64,000 bases of DNA, from assembly GCA_051294375.1 (NCBI GenBank), contig CM119263.1, forward strand, positions 3,249,232-3,313,231. Reading direction: 5' to 3'. The translations under genes were made by a program, and so were the position numbers. This DNA is from Paraspadella gotoi. Taxonomy: Eukaryota > Chaetognatha. Below the pieces are notes generated by a model. It made no database searches. It worked only from the letters and a program-made list of their open reading frames with translations, and was not told the origin of the DNA. This document shows positions 50,470 through 62,901 of this stretch, in pieces (position 1 is the stretch's first letter; each line of letters opens with the position of its first letter).

Positions 50470-53400
50470 CTCTCTCCTAAAGTGCTGAGTCTTTTCTCGG
50501 GCGAACGTGGCATCGATCGGTCGCTTTCCTCTGCCTCATTTTCTCGCCTGATTCTTTCGCCTGATTTCAGCAAAATTTCCTGCCCGTTTTATTGTCAATT
50601 TCTTTTCATCTCGGCCACCAGGCGCCACCACTGCTTTTGCTTTATCTTTAATTTCGACTTAGTTTGGCATCGATTTTAAAAATATTAATCATTTATTTTT
50701 TGTTCAACGATTTAATTTTCAACCTCTCGTTCCAACTTCTAATAGTTAATGGATCAATTGAGTCACGTGACTTTTTTATCTGTCGTGATCCCCGATCACC
50801 CCTCCCCCTCCCTCCCCCCTATTTCTCACTTTCCTTTTGTGAAAAACCGCGACAACGACACAAAACTTCGACCTCTACTCAGACGACGACGACAACAACA
50901 AACAACTTCGACCTCTACTCAGACGACGACGACAACAACAACAACGACAACAATAACTTTCGACCTCTACTCAGAACGACCACAACAACAACAACGTTGA
51001 TCCCATCCTGTCGATTTTTTCAGTCTCGAACTTTTGTGCTGAACGATCGGAAATTCAGAAGTCCGTCGTTGTCGTCGTCGCTTTCCGTCGTTGGAGAGTG
51101 ATACGAAGTCGTCGCTTCGTCGTTGTCGTTTTCGTCGTCGCTTCGTCGTTTGTCGTTGGTCGTCGCTTTCTTCTGCTGTTCGTCAGAGTCGCGTTGTCGG
51201 TCGGTTACATCGTCGTCGTCGCTTTCTTCTTTGTCGTCGGTCGTTCGCTTCGTCGTTATCGTCGTCGTCGTTATTCGTCGTCCGTCGCCTTTCGTTGTTT
51301 CATTGCTCCCGTCGTCGTCGCCTATTGCGACTCACGCGAAAAGTGAGGAATCACAGCATTGAGAACAAACTACATCCGTCTTGAGTTTAAATTCCACAGA
51401 TGAACTCGGATAATTGCAAGATGACATAGTACAGATGAACTGGAGAATTGCAGATGACAAGCAGATGAACGGAATTGCAGATGACAAAGACTACATTTTG
51501 TACACAGAGTGAAAAGCTCAAATTGTGTTGAGACTGAAAGCTGAGAAACTTCTCACTTTGCGAAGCAAATCAAGACTGAAACATCGACGTCCAGATTTCA
51601 CAGCCCTGAATGAGAATTTAAGATCGGCACGATACTTTGAACGGGCCCAGACTTGACGTTCGGGTACGCGTTGTGATGCTGGAAAAAAACAAATGAATAG
51701 TTGGTCGTCGTCGTCGCGGCGTCTTCGATCACAAAAAATAGAGGGCAGTAAAAAAAAAAGCGAAAAACGGCCAAAGAAGATGAGACTGTACCATCTATGA
51801 TCTTTGCTCTCTCTCTCTCTCTCTCTCTCCTTCGCTCTTCCTTCTCTCTCTCTCTCGCTCGTCTCTCTCTCCTCTCTCTCTCATCTCTCTCCGTCTCCTC
51901 TCTCTTCGATTTGTTGACATTTGCTCGAAATCGTCGGCCGTTAAAATTCCTCTCTCTTTTTTTTATGGCGTGTGTATATTTTCTTCTCCCGCGATTTTCT
52001 CTTCGTTGTCTCCTGTCAATAAAATCTCAGCTTAAATTTTTTTTTTCTTTTTCTTTTTCGATGCAGACTCTTTTTCTTTTTTTTTTAAATTTGGGGAAAC
52101 TTGAACGTCGCGTCGAAAGGTCACGTGAATTGTGTACAATCCACGATTTACATTCTCATTTTTATCTTTCTTTTTTACTTCTTCTTCTCTTTTTTTTCTT
52201 CTTTCTTGGGCTTTCTCGTCTTAGCTTTTTGCTTCTCGTCTCTTTTCTTCGGCTAGTCTAAACTTTGGTCTGTCTTGACCTTCTTAAGATAGGTTCATCT
52301 TTTATATAAAAATGTTCGTTTCCTTCGTTGCTCTTATCCGTCACTAAAAATCTAATCGAAAAATTTTTTAAAAAAGTCGGCGGCCAAGCAATTCGACCAA
52401 GCAGGAAGGGACTGGGTGACTAAAATCGGTGCATCATTTCTTTGTGTCAACTTCGCTTATCTCTTCGACAAACTAAATTCAGTTTTGTTGTTTTTATTTT
52501 ATTTTCAACTTGAATATCTTTATTTCGATTGATTCGTCCTCGTTAGATGGTTAAATGGTTAAATGAGTTAAACACTCCCACTATTAAATCATCTAGTTTT
52601 TTATTTTGTCCCTCAGATTCAAACAAAAGACACAAAAAAATGCCTTAACGTTGCGAAATATAAAAAAATGAATAAAAATATCAAGAGATTAATTCATTTA
52701 AAAAAATCGATCGATCGTTCGAGGATTAATTAAAAATGTGAAATGTAATAAAGGACCGAGAAAACTGATTGTATTGCACGTGATCTGGGCGAATCCCCCA
52801 GCGACGCCGTGATGTTTCACAACGAAGACTCAGTCTCGTGAGGCGGAAACATGACGCAGACAGAGGTGAATTAATGTTGTTGTGAATTTCTAGTTATTTT
52901 TTTAATCCTTCATTTTCTAATATTGATTATTTACTCTGTAAGCCTTTTTGATGGCTCGTATTCGGAACGGGGGTTTGAGTGTGTGCGCAATGTGAGTGTC
53001 AGTGATCCAGTTTTGAGTGTGTGCGTCAATGTGAGTGTCAGTGAGTGCAGTGTTGAGTGTGTGCGGTAATGTGGAGTGTCAGTGATGCTCAGTTTTGGAG
53101 GGTGTGCCGCCAATGTGGGGTCAAGTGAGTCAGTGTGAAGTGTGTGCGTTCAATGTGAGTGTCAGTGAGTCAGTTGAGTGTGTGCGTCAATGTGAGTTCA
53201 GATGAGTCATTTGAGTGTGGTGCGTCAATGTGAGTGTCAATGAGTCAGTTTGTAGTGGTGCTGAGTGAGTGTTGTAGAGTAAGGAAAGGTGATCGACCCT
53301 TATTTGTTATTTATAACACAACTGTAGTTATAAAAAATGAAAAAAACAAAACAACAAAAAAGTCTCTAAAATTTTTGTTAAAATCGCTTCGATTCCCAGT

Positions 53401-54230
53401 TTTAAACTTTTTTTTTGTCTGCAGCCTCGCCGTGCCACGCGGCGGCGGCGGCGGCGCCAGCTTCCGCCCAGCGGAAACTTCAAACGGTCAGCGTCGTCGG
53501 CGTTGCCGGCACCGAGAGAGAGAGAAAGGCGGCGGAGGCGTCGGAAGTCATGGTCTTTGCCAACAGTGAGCAGACCGGGTTTAAATGCAAACACAAGTTG
53601 TGATTTTGATTAAGTATTATTTAATTATTATGTAACGTTAAATTTAAATTAAAATCAAATTTAAAATTAAAACGACTTCGAATTGAAAAGTTAATGTTTC
53701 ACGTTGATTAACATTTGTTATTATACATTCAGTAATGAAAATACGGCTTAAGATAATTAATAAAATCTTAAATTAATACCAAAATCCAGCGTATAAGACA
53801 TAATCATAGAACAGGTAAGTGTGAAAAGACTGGAAAACGATAACAAGTAACTGAACTTTAAAATTCAACAAACAAACAAAAGACACTTAAGGTAATTATG
53901 GAATCATGTAATGAAAAGTTATAACTTAATTATGACATTTATGAACGATAAATATATCGTCAAGAAGTCCTATAAGAAAAATCCCAAAAAAGGGTGATGT
54001 TCCAAAAGGAATCATAAAAACTAGAAACAGTGTAAAAAATGGAAAAAACCTGCAAGATAAAATGGATAATAAAATATTGAGTGCCGCAAAAAACCAAAAC
54101 AAAATATGAAAAGCAAAAACAAAAACAAAAATATTAAAATAAAACATTGAAAGGGTTAAAACTTTAAAGTAAAAAACGTTCTTAAAACGTTTAAAACCAA
54201 GAGCTTAATGATGTAAAAATGTATAAAATT
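49800..54230. repeat. right arm of inverted duplication (error-rich copy)
   Basis: Inverted copy of 35265-39632. Differences from the left arm are mostly single-base insertions or deletions next to identical bases, increasing from 54.2 towards 49.8 kb. It includes the (CT)n at 50410-50480, GTC-rich sequence at 51060-51320, a CT tract at 51805-51905, the 38-bp tandem repeat at 52968-53275 and broken p190 exons. Confidence 0.85.
52851..53564 (+). pseudogene. broken inverted copy of p190 RhoGAP coding exons 1 and 2
   Basis: The start exon copy (ATGACGCAGACAG at 52851) has an extra base compared with 36571-36559. The exon 2 copy (53425-53564) keeps the acceptor CTGCAG and the VSVVGV stretch. It carries several one-base insertions, loses the frame after GTERE, and so lacks the P-loop Lys-Ser. 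The donor after CAACAG reads TGAGCA and has lost its GT. It cannot code for the GTPase domain as written. The pattern fits read errors as well as pseudogene decay. Confidence 0.8.
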
Positions 54231-54745
54231 GATTCTCTCTCTTTGACGACGACGATACTAGAAAAGTCGCAAAAAGTCGCCTTTAATTAAGTCGCCGTCG
54301 GAACGAGATTTCGTCGCGGGGCGTCGCTCTCGTCGTCGTCGTTTCTGCGGGATTTTCGACTCTCACCAAATCACTTACGTAAATCGTTGACGACGACGAC
54401 GACGATGACGACGACGAAGCGCGGCGAGCAAACTTAACGCCCGAGATGGCGTTGAAGTCACGTCTCGCGTTGTTGTTGTTGTCGCTTTCGTTTTGATCTT
54501 AAGTCTCAATATTTTATTGTTTCCCGACGTCATAAAACCAGTCTATCAATTAATGCTTTAATAAAATTAAAGCATCGATGAATGAATAAAGCAAAGAATA
54601 AATTAAGGAATGAAACAACGAATAAAGCAAATTATCAATTAATGAATGATAAAGCTATGAATGAAAGACTGAATTAATTAATCAATTAATGACTCCAGTA
54701 ATCAATCAAGGAATCATTGAATTGATCAAAGAAACAGAATCAAAG

Positions 54746-54781
<36 letters not shown>

Positions 54782-56433
54782 GAATCGAAACGCCCCTCCT
54801 CAAAGCGGGAAAAGAGCGAAGACGAGAAAAGTTTTTAAATCGATTTTTTGTGACTGAAAAAAAAAAATAAAAACAGTTTTCGATTTCGTTTATTTACTTT
54901 TTTTTGCTTCGTCTGCTCGTGTGGGCCGAAGTAAAACCGGGACATATTGTAAAATAAAAAAATAATAATAATTCAAAAGAGAAAAGCGAGAAAAGAATTT
55001 GAGAAATTTCGGAAGGAAGGAAGTGAAGGCGGAAAAAGTGGGAGAAAATAGAAATAAAATTTTTAAAAAGGGATTTCACAAACGAAAAAGTATCATAACA
55101 TTAAAAGGTACAAAAGTAACAATCGAAACGACGGCAAAAATGTACAAAAATACGACTTTAAATTTGTTTAATTAAAGATAACGAAAAAGAAATGACATCC
55201 TGGACGACGATGATAATGACAAAAATGATATCCAATGACAGACAGCAAATGAATCGAGAAAATTAAAGTAAAAAGTCGATAGTTAAATAAAGAAGCGGTG
55301 AAAAAGTGAAAGTAAACAAAAAGTTTGTTTAGATTCGCGTGAGAATTCTTATTTTCACGGGAAAAAAATAGTTTTTGTGACATTAAAAATTTCTAAGTTT
55401 CTTTATTTCCGAATGAAAGCGACGACGACGACGACGACGACGATGACTTAATATGTACTGCAGTTGAGAAATGATTTAGAATTCATAATATCTACTATAC
55501 TGCCCCCAGCTCGGGTGAACCTAAATGACCACTAAAGTGACATCCACAAAAAAAAAAGAGAAAGAATAACATCAGCCCTGATTATTTCCCAGTCGGACAT
55601 TAAATTTTACCCTAAAAGCTCAAAGGTGACCCTTTCCTATACATTGACCCCAATCCCAAAGATGACCCTGACCTAGAAAAATGACCCCAAACCCAAAGAT
55701 GACCCTTTCCTTTACAATGACCAAGGATGACACCGTCCTCAAACGATGACCTCGAAACGGATTCCGGCAACGAAGAAGAAGAAGAACAACAACGACAACA
55801 ACAACAACGACGACAAGATTGTCTTGATCGATGGATTGAAATCGCGTAACCGGAGACTGATGAAGCGGATAGGGTTTCGTTGTCGTTGTTGTTATCTTTG
55901 TCGTTGTTGTCTTGAGAGTCGCCATCTTCGATGTTATCGTTTTAGCCAAAAAATTTAATCAGTAAATATTAATGTTAAACTTAATATTAAAAGTTAAATC
56001 CAAAGTGAAATACATCATAAATTGCCGAGGATGTTTCATTACTTATTATTAAATATTATTATTAATTATTTAGTCCATTTTAGAAAATGGATTAATCATA
56101 AGAAAGGCGTTCGATAAAGACTGACGTAGAGAGTCAGAGTAGTTGATTTCAGGGCCTAGCACTGGTGGTTTGTCAGCTGCATTGTTTAATATATTTTGAC
56201 TCAAAATCAAAATCTAAGATTGGACAGCATCGGAAAAGATTGAGCCTAAGATGATTTCAGAGTTTGGGCTCAAAACCGGCGAGATTCGGTAGAGAGATTC
56301 GGCGCTTATATAATGATTAGTTGACACCGATTTGAAATGAAATATTTGATTACGAAATTGAAAGAGATTTCGTCGTAGTTTTTGTATATATCTATTTTTT
56401 ACAATCGATATTCATTTACTAATTTAAAACGCA
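54230..56433. other. gene-free stretch
   Basis: AT-rich and no supported exon. It holds short GAC/GTC trinucleotide runs (54325-54420, 55421-55442), AATCAATC runs near 54745-54780, and a few copies of CCAAAGATGACCC-like sequence around 55660-55710. The sequence looks clean compared with 41-50 kb. Confidence 0.55.
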
Positions 56434-56994
56434 TCAATGAACGAATACGGACGAAGATTGAAAATATTGCGAGTCTTTGTAACGAGAAAGAAAGACGTGA
56501 AGCGTTTCGTGAGAGTCAGAACAGTGAAAGGCATTTTGTGAATGAATTCCAATCGGGTCGTTGACCCCTGTGAAACTTTGCACAATCGCTTCACCAAGTG
56601 ACCACGAAAAACCATTCGTTTTCGAATTTAAAACGACGAGATTCGATGCATAAATCGACGGATAAAATATATTTCGTCTCCATCTCTGTTCACTTTTGTG
56701 AAAAGAAAAGAAATTAAAATCAGATCGTAAATTCACGTTTCTTTTTTTTTTTTTTTTGACATTTCCGTTGAAGATAAATCGATTAGGTTGAGTCTCGACT
56801 CTCGGCAGCACCAACCGCCCTCGGGGCACGAGAACATCTTCATCCGAGAGGCAGTAGAGAAATATTTCGAGCGCCATTGAATCAGGCGTCCCTCTGGTGT
56901 CGAGGCGGAGAAACTGGAGAGTCAAGAGGCGAACAAAAGGCGTTGAACGTTAATTGGTAAAATGAAAAAAGCATACGAGTCTTACCTTTGCCAT
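56434..56994 (-). CDS. possible small orphan gene, 2 exons
   Basis: Candidate only. A 9-nt first exon (56994-56986, ATGGCAAAG before GTAAGA) splices to an acceptor CTCTCCAG, and a frame stays open from 56913 to a stop at 56434, about 162 codons. The first 50 residues look protein-like (DSMALEIFLYCLSDEDVLVP), the rest less so. They include a Lys run from a 15-base T tract (about 56743-56757), which may instead lie in an intron. I do not recognise it. It could be an internal exon of a larger gene or chance. Confidence 0.3.
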
Positions 56995-57269
56995 AAAATA
57001 TTATGCAATTAAATCTCGCAGGGAAAATGACCACCGTGGAACATCAGTTAATTTAAATCTTCCATAAATCTTTCATAAATCTTTCATAAAAGACAATCAA
57101 AGTTCTACGAAAATTGTGTTCATACAAATAATGAAGTTCTCTTGTACATACATAGAAACATTTTTTTTTACAACCTAACCGATTCTCTCATATTTATTTC
57201 TCCTGTATTTTTTGATGTAATGATCGTTGTAATTGAGCATATTTGTATTCATCTGTATCTGCATCTGTT

Positions 57270-58240
57270 AGCAATTAGTAACTTGAATCTTTAAATTATT
57301 ATTTAATTTGAAAATAAATATTTCAAATTTTAGGACTGAAAGTGGCCTATTTTGGACAGTGAGAAAAAATGTCGTCACCTTCCGAAAGGAAAACAAAGGT
57401 CGTAGGGTTGACCAGTAAGAATAAATAAAGGGAAAAAAAGAAAAGGTGAGAAAAATCTTCTTTTAATTTTTGAACCGAAAATAAAACTTTTATTTCCGTC
57501 GATGTTTTGTTTACAATCGCTGCTCTTCCGACTTTTCGTTTTTTATTTTTTTTTTTTCGAATTTATTATTTTTACCAAAAAAGGTTTTTTTTTTTTTTCA
57601 TTTACAAAAGTTTTACAACTTGTGCGGCCGCCAACGACGCTAAAATGAAAACATTTTTCAACTTTTTTACTATTCTGCTAACCATTTAGAATTAGTTACA
57701 ATAACTTGAGATTGTAAACCAATGCCGATTATTTTCGGCCCTGATAACAACGCCCTATGATATCCGAAGGACGGGAGGCATTCCAACCCTATAATGTGGC
57801 TAGTATTAATGAGACCCCGCATCGAAAAAATGTCGTCACCTTCGGAAAGGGAAACCAAGGTCGTAGGGTTGACCAGTAAGAATAAATAAAGGGAAAAAAG
57901 AAAAGGTGAGAAATCTTTTTTAATTTTTGAACCGAAAATAAAACTTTTATTTCCGTCGATGTTTTTGTTTACAATCGTGCTCTTCCAGACTTTTTCGTTT
58001 TAATTTTTTTTTTTTCGAATTTATTATTTTTTACCAAAAAAGGTTTTTTGTTTTTATATTTCATACAAAAGTTTTACAACTTGTGCGGCGCAACGACGCT
58101 AAAAATGAAAACATTTTTCAACTATTTTTTACATCATTCTGCTAACCATTTAGAATTAAGTTACAATAACTTGAGATTGTAAAACCAATGCCGATTATTT
58201 TCGGCGCCTGATAAGCAACGCGCCCTATGATATCCGAAGG
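57270..58240. repeat. array flank in two tandem copies
   Basis: About 57355-57800 and 57830-58250 are near-identical (TGTCGTCACCTTC, AAGGTCGTAGGGTTGACCAG, TGCCGATTATTTTCGG). Each ends by entering the 34-bp satellite. Both are inverted copies of 40925-41340. Confidence 0.88.
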
Positions 58241-60085
58241 ACGGGAGCATTCCAACCCTATGATAATCCGAAGGACGGGAGGCATTCCACCCCTATGATA
58301 TCCGAAGGACGGAAGGCATTCCAACCCTATGATATTCCGAAGGACGGGAGGCATTCCACCACCTATGATATCCGAAGGACGGGAGGCATTCCAACCTATG
58401 ATATCCGAGGAGGACGGGATTCCAACCCTATGATATCCGAAGGACGGGAGGCATTCCAACCCTTGATATCCGAGCGGGAGGCATTCCAACCCTATGATAT
58501 CGCGAAGGACGGGAGGCATTCCAACCCTATGATATCCGAAGGACGGGAGGCATTCCAACCACTATGATATCCGAAGGACGGGAGGCATTCCAACTAATGA
58601 TATCCGAAGGACGGGAGGCATTCCAACCCTATGATATCCGAAGGACGGGGAGGCATTCCAACCCTATGATATCCGAAGGACGGGAGGCATTCCAACCCTA
58701 TATATCCGAAGGACGGGAGGCATTCCAACCCTATGATATCCGAAGGACGGGAGGCATTCAAAGCATTCCAACCCTATGGATATCCGAAGGACGGGAGCAT
58801 TCCAACCCTATCTCAAAAAAACCTCCTANNNNNNNNNNNNNNNNNNNNNNNNNGATATCCGAAGGACGGGAGGCATTCCAACCCTATGATATCCGAAGGA
58901 CGGGAGGCATTCCAACCCTAATGATATCCGAAGGACGGGAGGCATTCCAACCCTATGATATCCGAAGGAACGGGAGGCATTCCAACCTATGATATCCGAA
59001 GGACGGGAGGGCAATTCCAACCCTATGATATCCGAAGGACGGGAGGCATTCCAAACCTATGATATCCGAAGGACGGGAGGCATTCCAACCCTATGATATC
59101 GAAGGACGGGGGCATTCCAACCTATGATATCCGAAGGACGGGAGGCATTCCAACCCTATGATATCCGAAGGACGGGAGGCATTCCAACCTATGATATCCG
59201 AAGGACGGGAGGCATTCCAACCCTATGATATCCGAAGGACGGGAGGCATTCCAACCCTATGATATCCGAAGGACGGGAGCATTCCAACCCTATGATATTC
59301 CGAAGGACGGGAGGCATCCAACCTATGATATCCGAAGGACGGGAGGCATTCAACCCTATGATATCGAAGGCGGGAGGCATTACCAACCCTATGATATCCG
59401 AAGGAGGACATTCAACCCTGATGAAGAAAGGACGAGCATTCCAACCCTATGATATCCGAAGGACGGGAGCGATTCCAACTCCATTATGATAACACTACTC
59501 GAATAAGAAAACGGGAGGCATTCCACACCTATGATATTCCGAAGGACGGGAGGCATTCCAACCCCCTATGATATCCGAAGGACGGAGGCATTCCAACCCT
59601 ATGATATCCGAAGGACGGGAGGACCATAACCACCTAATGATACTCCGAAGGACGGGAGGCATTCCCAACCCTATGATATCCGAAGGACGGGCAGCAGGCA
59701 TTCCACCCTATGATATCCGAAGGACGGGAGGCATTCCAAACCCTATGATATCCCGAAGGAACGGGAGGGCATTCCAACCTATGATATCCGAAAGGCACGG
59801 AGGCATCTTCCACCGACTCCTATGATATCCGAAGGACGGGAGGCATTCCAACCCTATGATACTCCGAAGGACGGGAGGCATCGCTCAACTTCCACTGATC
59901 ATCCGAGACGGGAGGTTTCGGTACACTTTATTCACTAAAAACCTATGATTTGTAATTCATTCGATAGGTGCAGCCGGTTGAGGTACACATTACCAACGCC
60001 TATGATATTCGAAGGACGTGGTAGGCATTTCCCCGAACGCTTTACTCAGATGTTGATGATCCCAAGGCCACGGGAGGCATTATGA
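58215..60085. repeat. 34-bp satellite array, copy C (inverted, fairly clean)
   Basis: About 55 unit lengths, mostly perfect units in 58.5-59.3 kb, noisier at both ends, with a 25-N gap at 58829-58853. At 59915-60080 it shares the interrupting block TTCACTAAAAACCTATGATT and CAGCCGGTTG with array A (39770-39820), so C is array A inverted. Confidence 0.95.
58829..58853. other. assembly gap, exactly 25 N
   Basis: A run of 25 N inside satellite array C. Confidence 0.99.
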
Positions 60086-60537
60086 CATCCCAAACCTACC
60101 ATTTTTCCTAATCGATCACAAATAAACAACCGATTCGTCTCGTAAGAAATGATAAGACAACTTGAATGAGGAGAGAGAAAATCCATAATCTTTAGTTTCA
60201 GAAGGAAACGCACTAATTTATCATTCAAATTGTTTTGGTCATAGGACGAGTATCGAGGGATTAAAAATGATAAGTAACAATGAGGAGAGAGAAAATCCAT
60301 TCTTGTCATTCAATTGTTTCGTCAAGACGAGTTCGAGGATTAACCCGTCACCGCTAACGCATACTCCCGCATCGCACACCACACAGGTTCCCACTTTCAT
60401 GTCTCCACGGACCACGTCTGTCAACAAGTGTCCACAGGTTCCAGTATTAACGACACAAAATCAATATAATTACGAAACGATCGACAACAGAGTGTCGTTG
60501 AGGGAAGGGAGGGCGCGAGGCCGCGCAAACAGGTTTT

Positions 60538-60642
<105 letters not shown>

Positions 60643-61334
60643 ATCTACAGACATTTCTGGCCAGAGATTTTTTCTGAATTTGTTTTCGATGGTAAATATT
60701 TCGCATCTACTGCGTTTTTATACAAATTAATTTCGTTTAATGTTCAAAAAAATATTTTTACAATAAAAAAACACGGATAACTCATAAGTTGACAATCACA
60801 GTGGGTAATGACCACGTCCAGAAATTTGGTCATTGGTCAATCGGTAGTTAGTTGTGATTGGTTAAAGCGTTCACAAATCTCTCCTAGTACATGTACAATT
60901 GTACATTGTACATAGTATATGTACAGACAAATTTAAATAAAAAAAATCAATAATTCATACTGAACACGAAAACACACGCTCTCTCTTTCTCTCTCTCTCT
61001 CTCTTTCTTTCACTTTGGCGACAGAATATTTTGGCCGCTTATCTTTCTATATCAATATAAATGAGATCACTTTATCTCTTTTCTAAATTTCTTTTCTCTC
61101 AGATAAAAAAATAACTTTCTTTCTGCCACACTGTTTCCTTACAAATTTCTAACTCAGGCGTTTATTTATTCAGGAAAATAATTTCGCCGACTTTTTCTCG
61201 ATCAAAAGAATTTTCCTTATCGCTCCTGTGTATTTCTCTATTGTCGGCCGCTCCCCCGGATTTTGATCAATACGGTGGATCCGGTTTCATACTTGGACAT
61301 ATTCTCCAAACGCGCCCCATTTCAGAAATAAGTT

Positions 61335-61560
61335 TGTTTTTAGGTTTACAAATTCGGTTAAGGATTTGTTTAAATTTCTGTTTAAGGATTAGGGATTCGG
61401 ATTTAGGTTAAAGATTAGAGTTAGGGGTAAATGATTTTGGTTAAAGATTAGGCTAGGTTTATTTATTAGGATTAGGTATTAGGTAAAAGATTTGGTAAGG
61501 GATTAGGGTTAAATATTAAGAATAAAATTAAGTTCAGAGATTAGGAACAAGAATGAGTTG
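61335..61560. repeat. degenerate TTAGG/GGTTA-like repeat
   Basis: Many short variants of GATTAGG, TTAGGTT and GGATTAGGG in one orientation, interspersed with AT. It is telomere-like only in composition; there is no perfect TTAGGG array. Confidence 0.6.
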
Positions 61561-62069
61561 CTTTCAGAAAATAGCGCCGAATTTTCAATATCAAATCTGT
61601 CTATTTCGCTATTGTCGGGCGCTCCTTCATATTAAGTTCAATTCAGTGGAGCTGGTTTCATCCGGTGCCTCTTATTGGATCGGTATCTTGAGAAATGAAT
61701 GTCAATAATTTTTTCAAGGAGCTACATTCTAAAAAATCATTGGCGTGTGACGTAAAAAAAAAAAAAGAAAGAAAAATAGAAGACCAAAAAAAAATAACGA
61801 AAAAACAAAATAACTTGAAACCAGATTTACTGCTTTGGATTTCCGCTTGGATTCGCTCCACCGGTCAGATTTGAATAACAAGAAATGCGAAGCATATTCG
61901 GAAAAATCATCGACAGATTTTGGGTTCTAATTGTGAAACAAACCACAACAACAATAAAACAGTGGCAACATCGCGCATGATTTAACTTTGTTTAAAGTTT
62001 CTCGACGATTTTAACAAACAATCAAAATAAGAAAGTGCCCGACAGGGGGGGACTCAGCCCTACGGCGCC

Positions 62070-62193
62070 ATGTCCCTGCCAGCCGATCTCGACCTGCTAT
62101 TGCAGGATCTGCACGACTGGACTTTGCCCTACGATTCCAAATCAGTCGCTTTGGCTCCCGTCAGCTTCAAAGCGGCCGAGGAAGTCAATCTCA

Positions 62194-62275
<82 letters not shown>

Positions 62276-62802
62276 AAATGACTAATGTTTAGAATATAAA
62301 TTTGTTAATAATCAACCAAAACAAGTATGTTGCAAGATAAATAACTGACGCTTTAAAAACCGAGGGATGACGAGTTTCATATGATTTATCTTTCCACCGA
62401 AGAATAAACTTTGTTTTTGAAATGTATATATAATACCAAATCAGAGGAATAGTTACTAGTTTTACATTTATCCCTTTATATTTATTCAATCTTGTCAATA
62501 TCATTGTCATCATTGTCATTAATATTATCATTCATTATTCATTTAACGTCCTCTGTCAAAGCAGCGCCGCTCAGACGCCAAAGATGGCGCGTCGACACCT
62601 CTTCTCTTCTATTCTCTTTTCAGTTTCGCCGCCGCAGAATTTTTTTTTAAGAGGAAAAAGAAAAGATGGAAAGATGGAATGAAATCGAAACCAGAGCGGC
62701 GCTGTTTCGCTCTTTCGCTGTTTCGCCGCACGAAACCAAAAACAACAACGAAATACAAAAAACTTTTTATTTACATTTTTTCCTCGATTTCGTTTTTCAG
62801 GG

Positions 62803-62901
<99 letters not shown>

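Noticed and set aside
53425-53564. A second functional p190 gene start
   Set aside because: The copy loses frame inside the P-loop region and its donor GT, and no inverted copy of exon 3 or later exons is present in the window.
58295-59825. Several overlapping reading frames with repeated peptides such as MISEGREAFQPYDIRRTG
   Set aside because: They come from a 34-bp satellite read in rotating frames. Both strands give similar frames, and indels switch them freely. No start context or splicing is seen.
60239-60440. Cys-containing minus-strand frame (GTCVVCDAGVCVSGDG)
   Set aside because: Short, adjacent to diverged repeats, no splice partners and no family I recognise; the plus strand is equally open.
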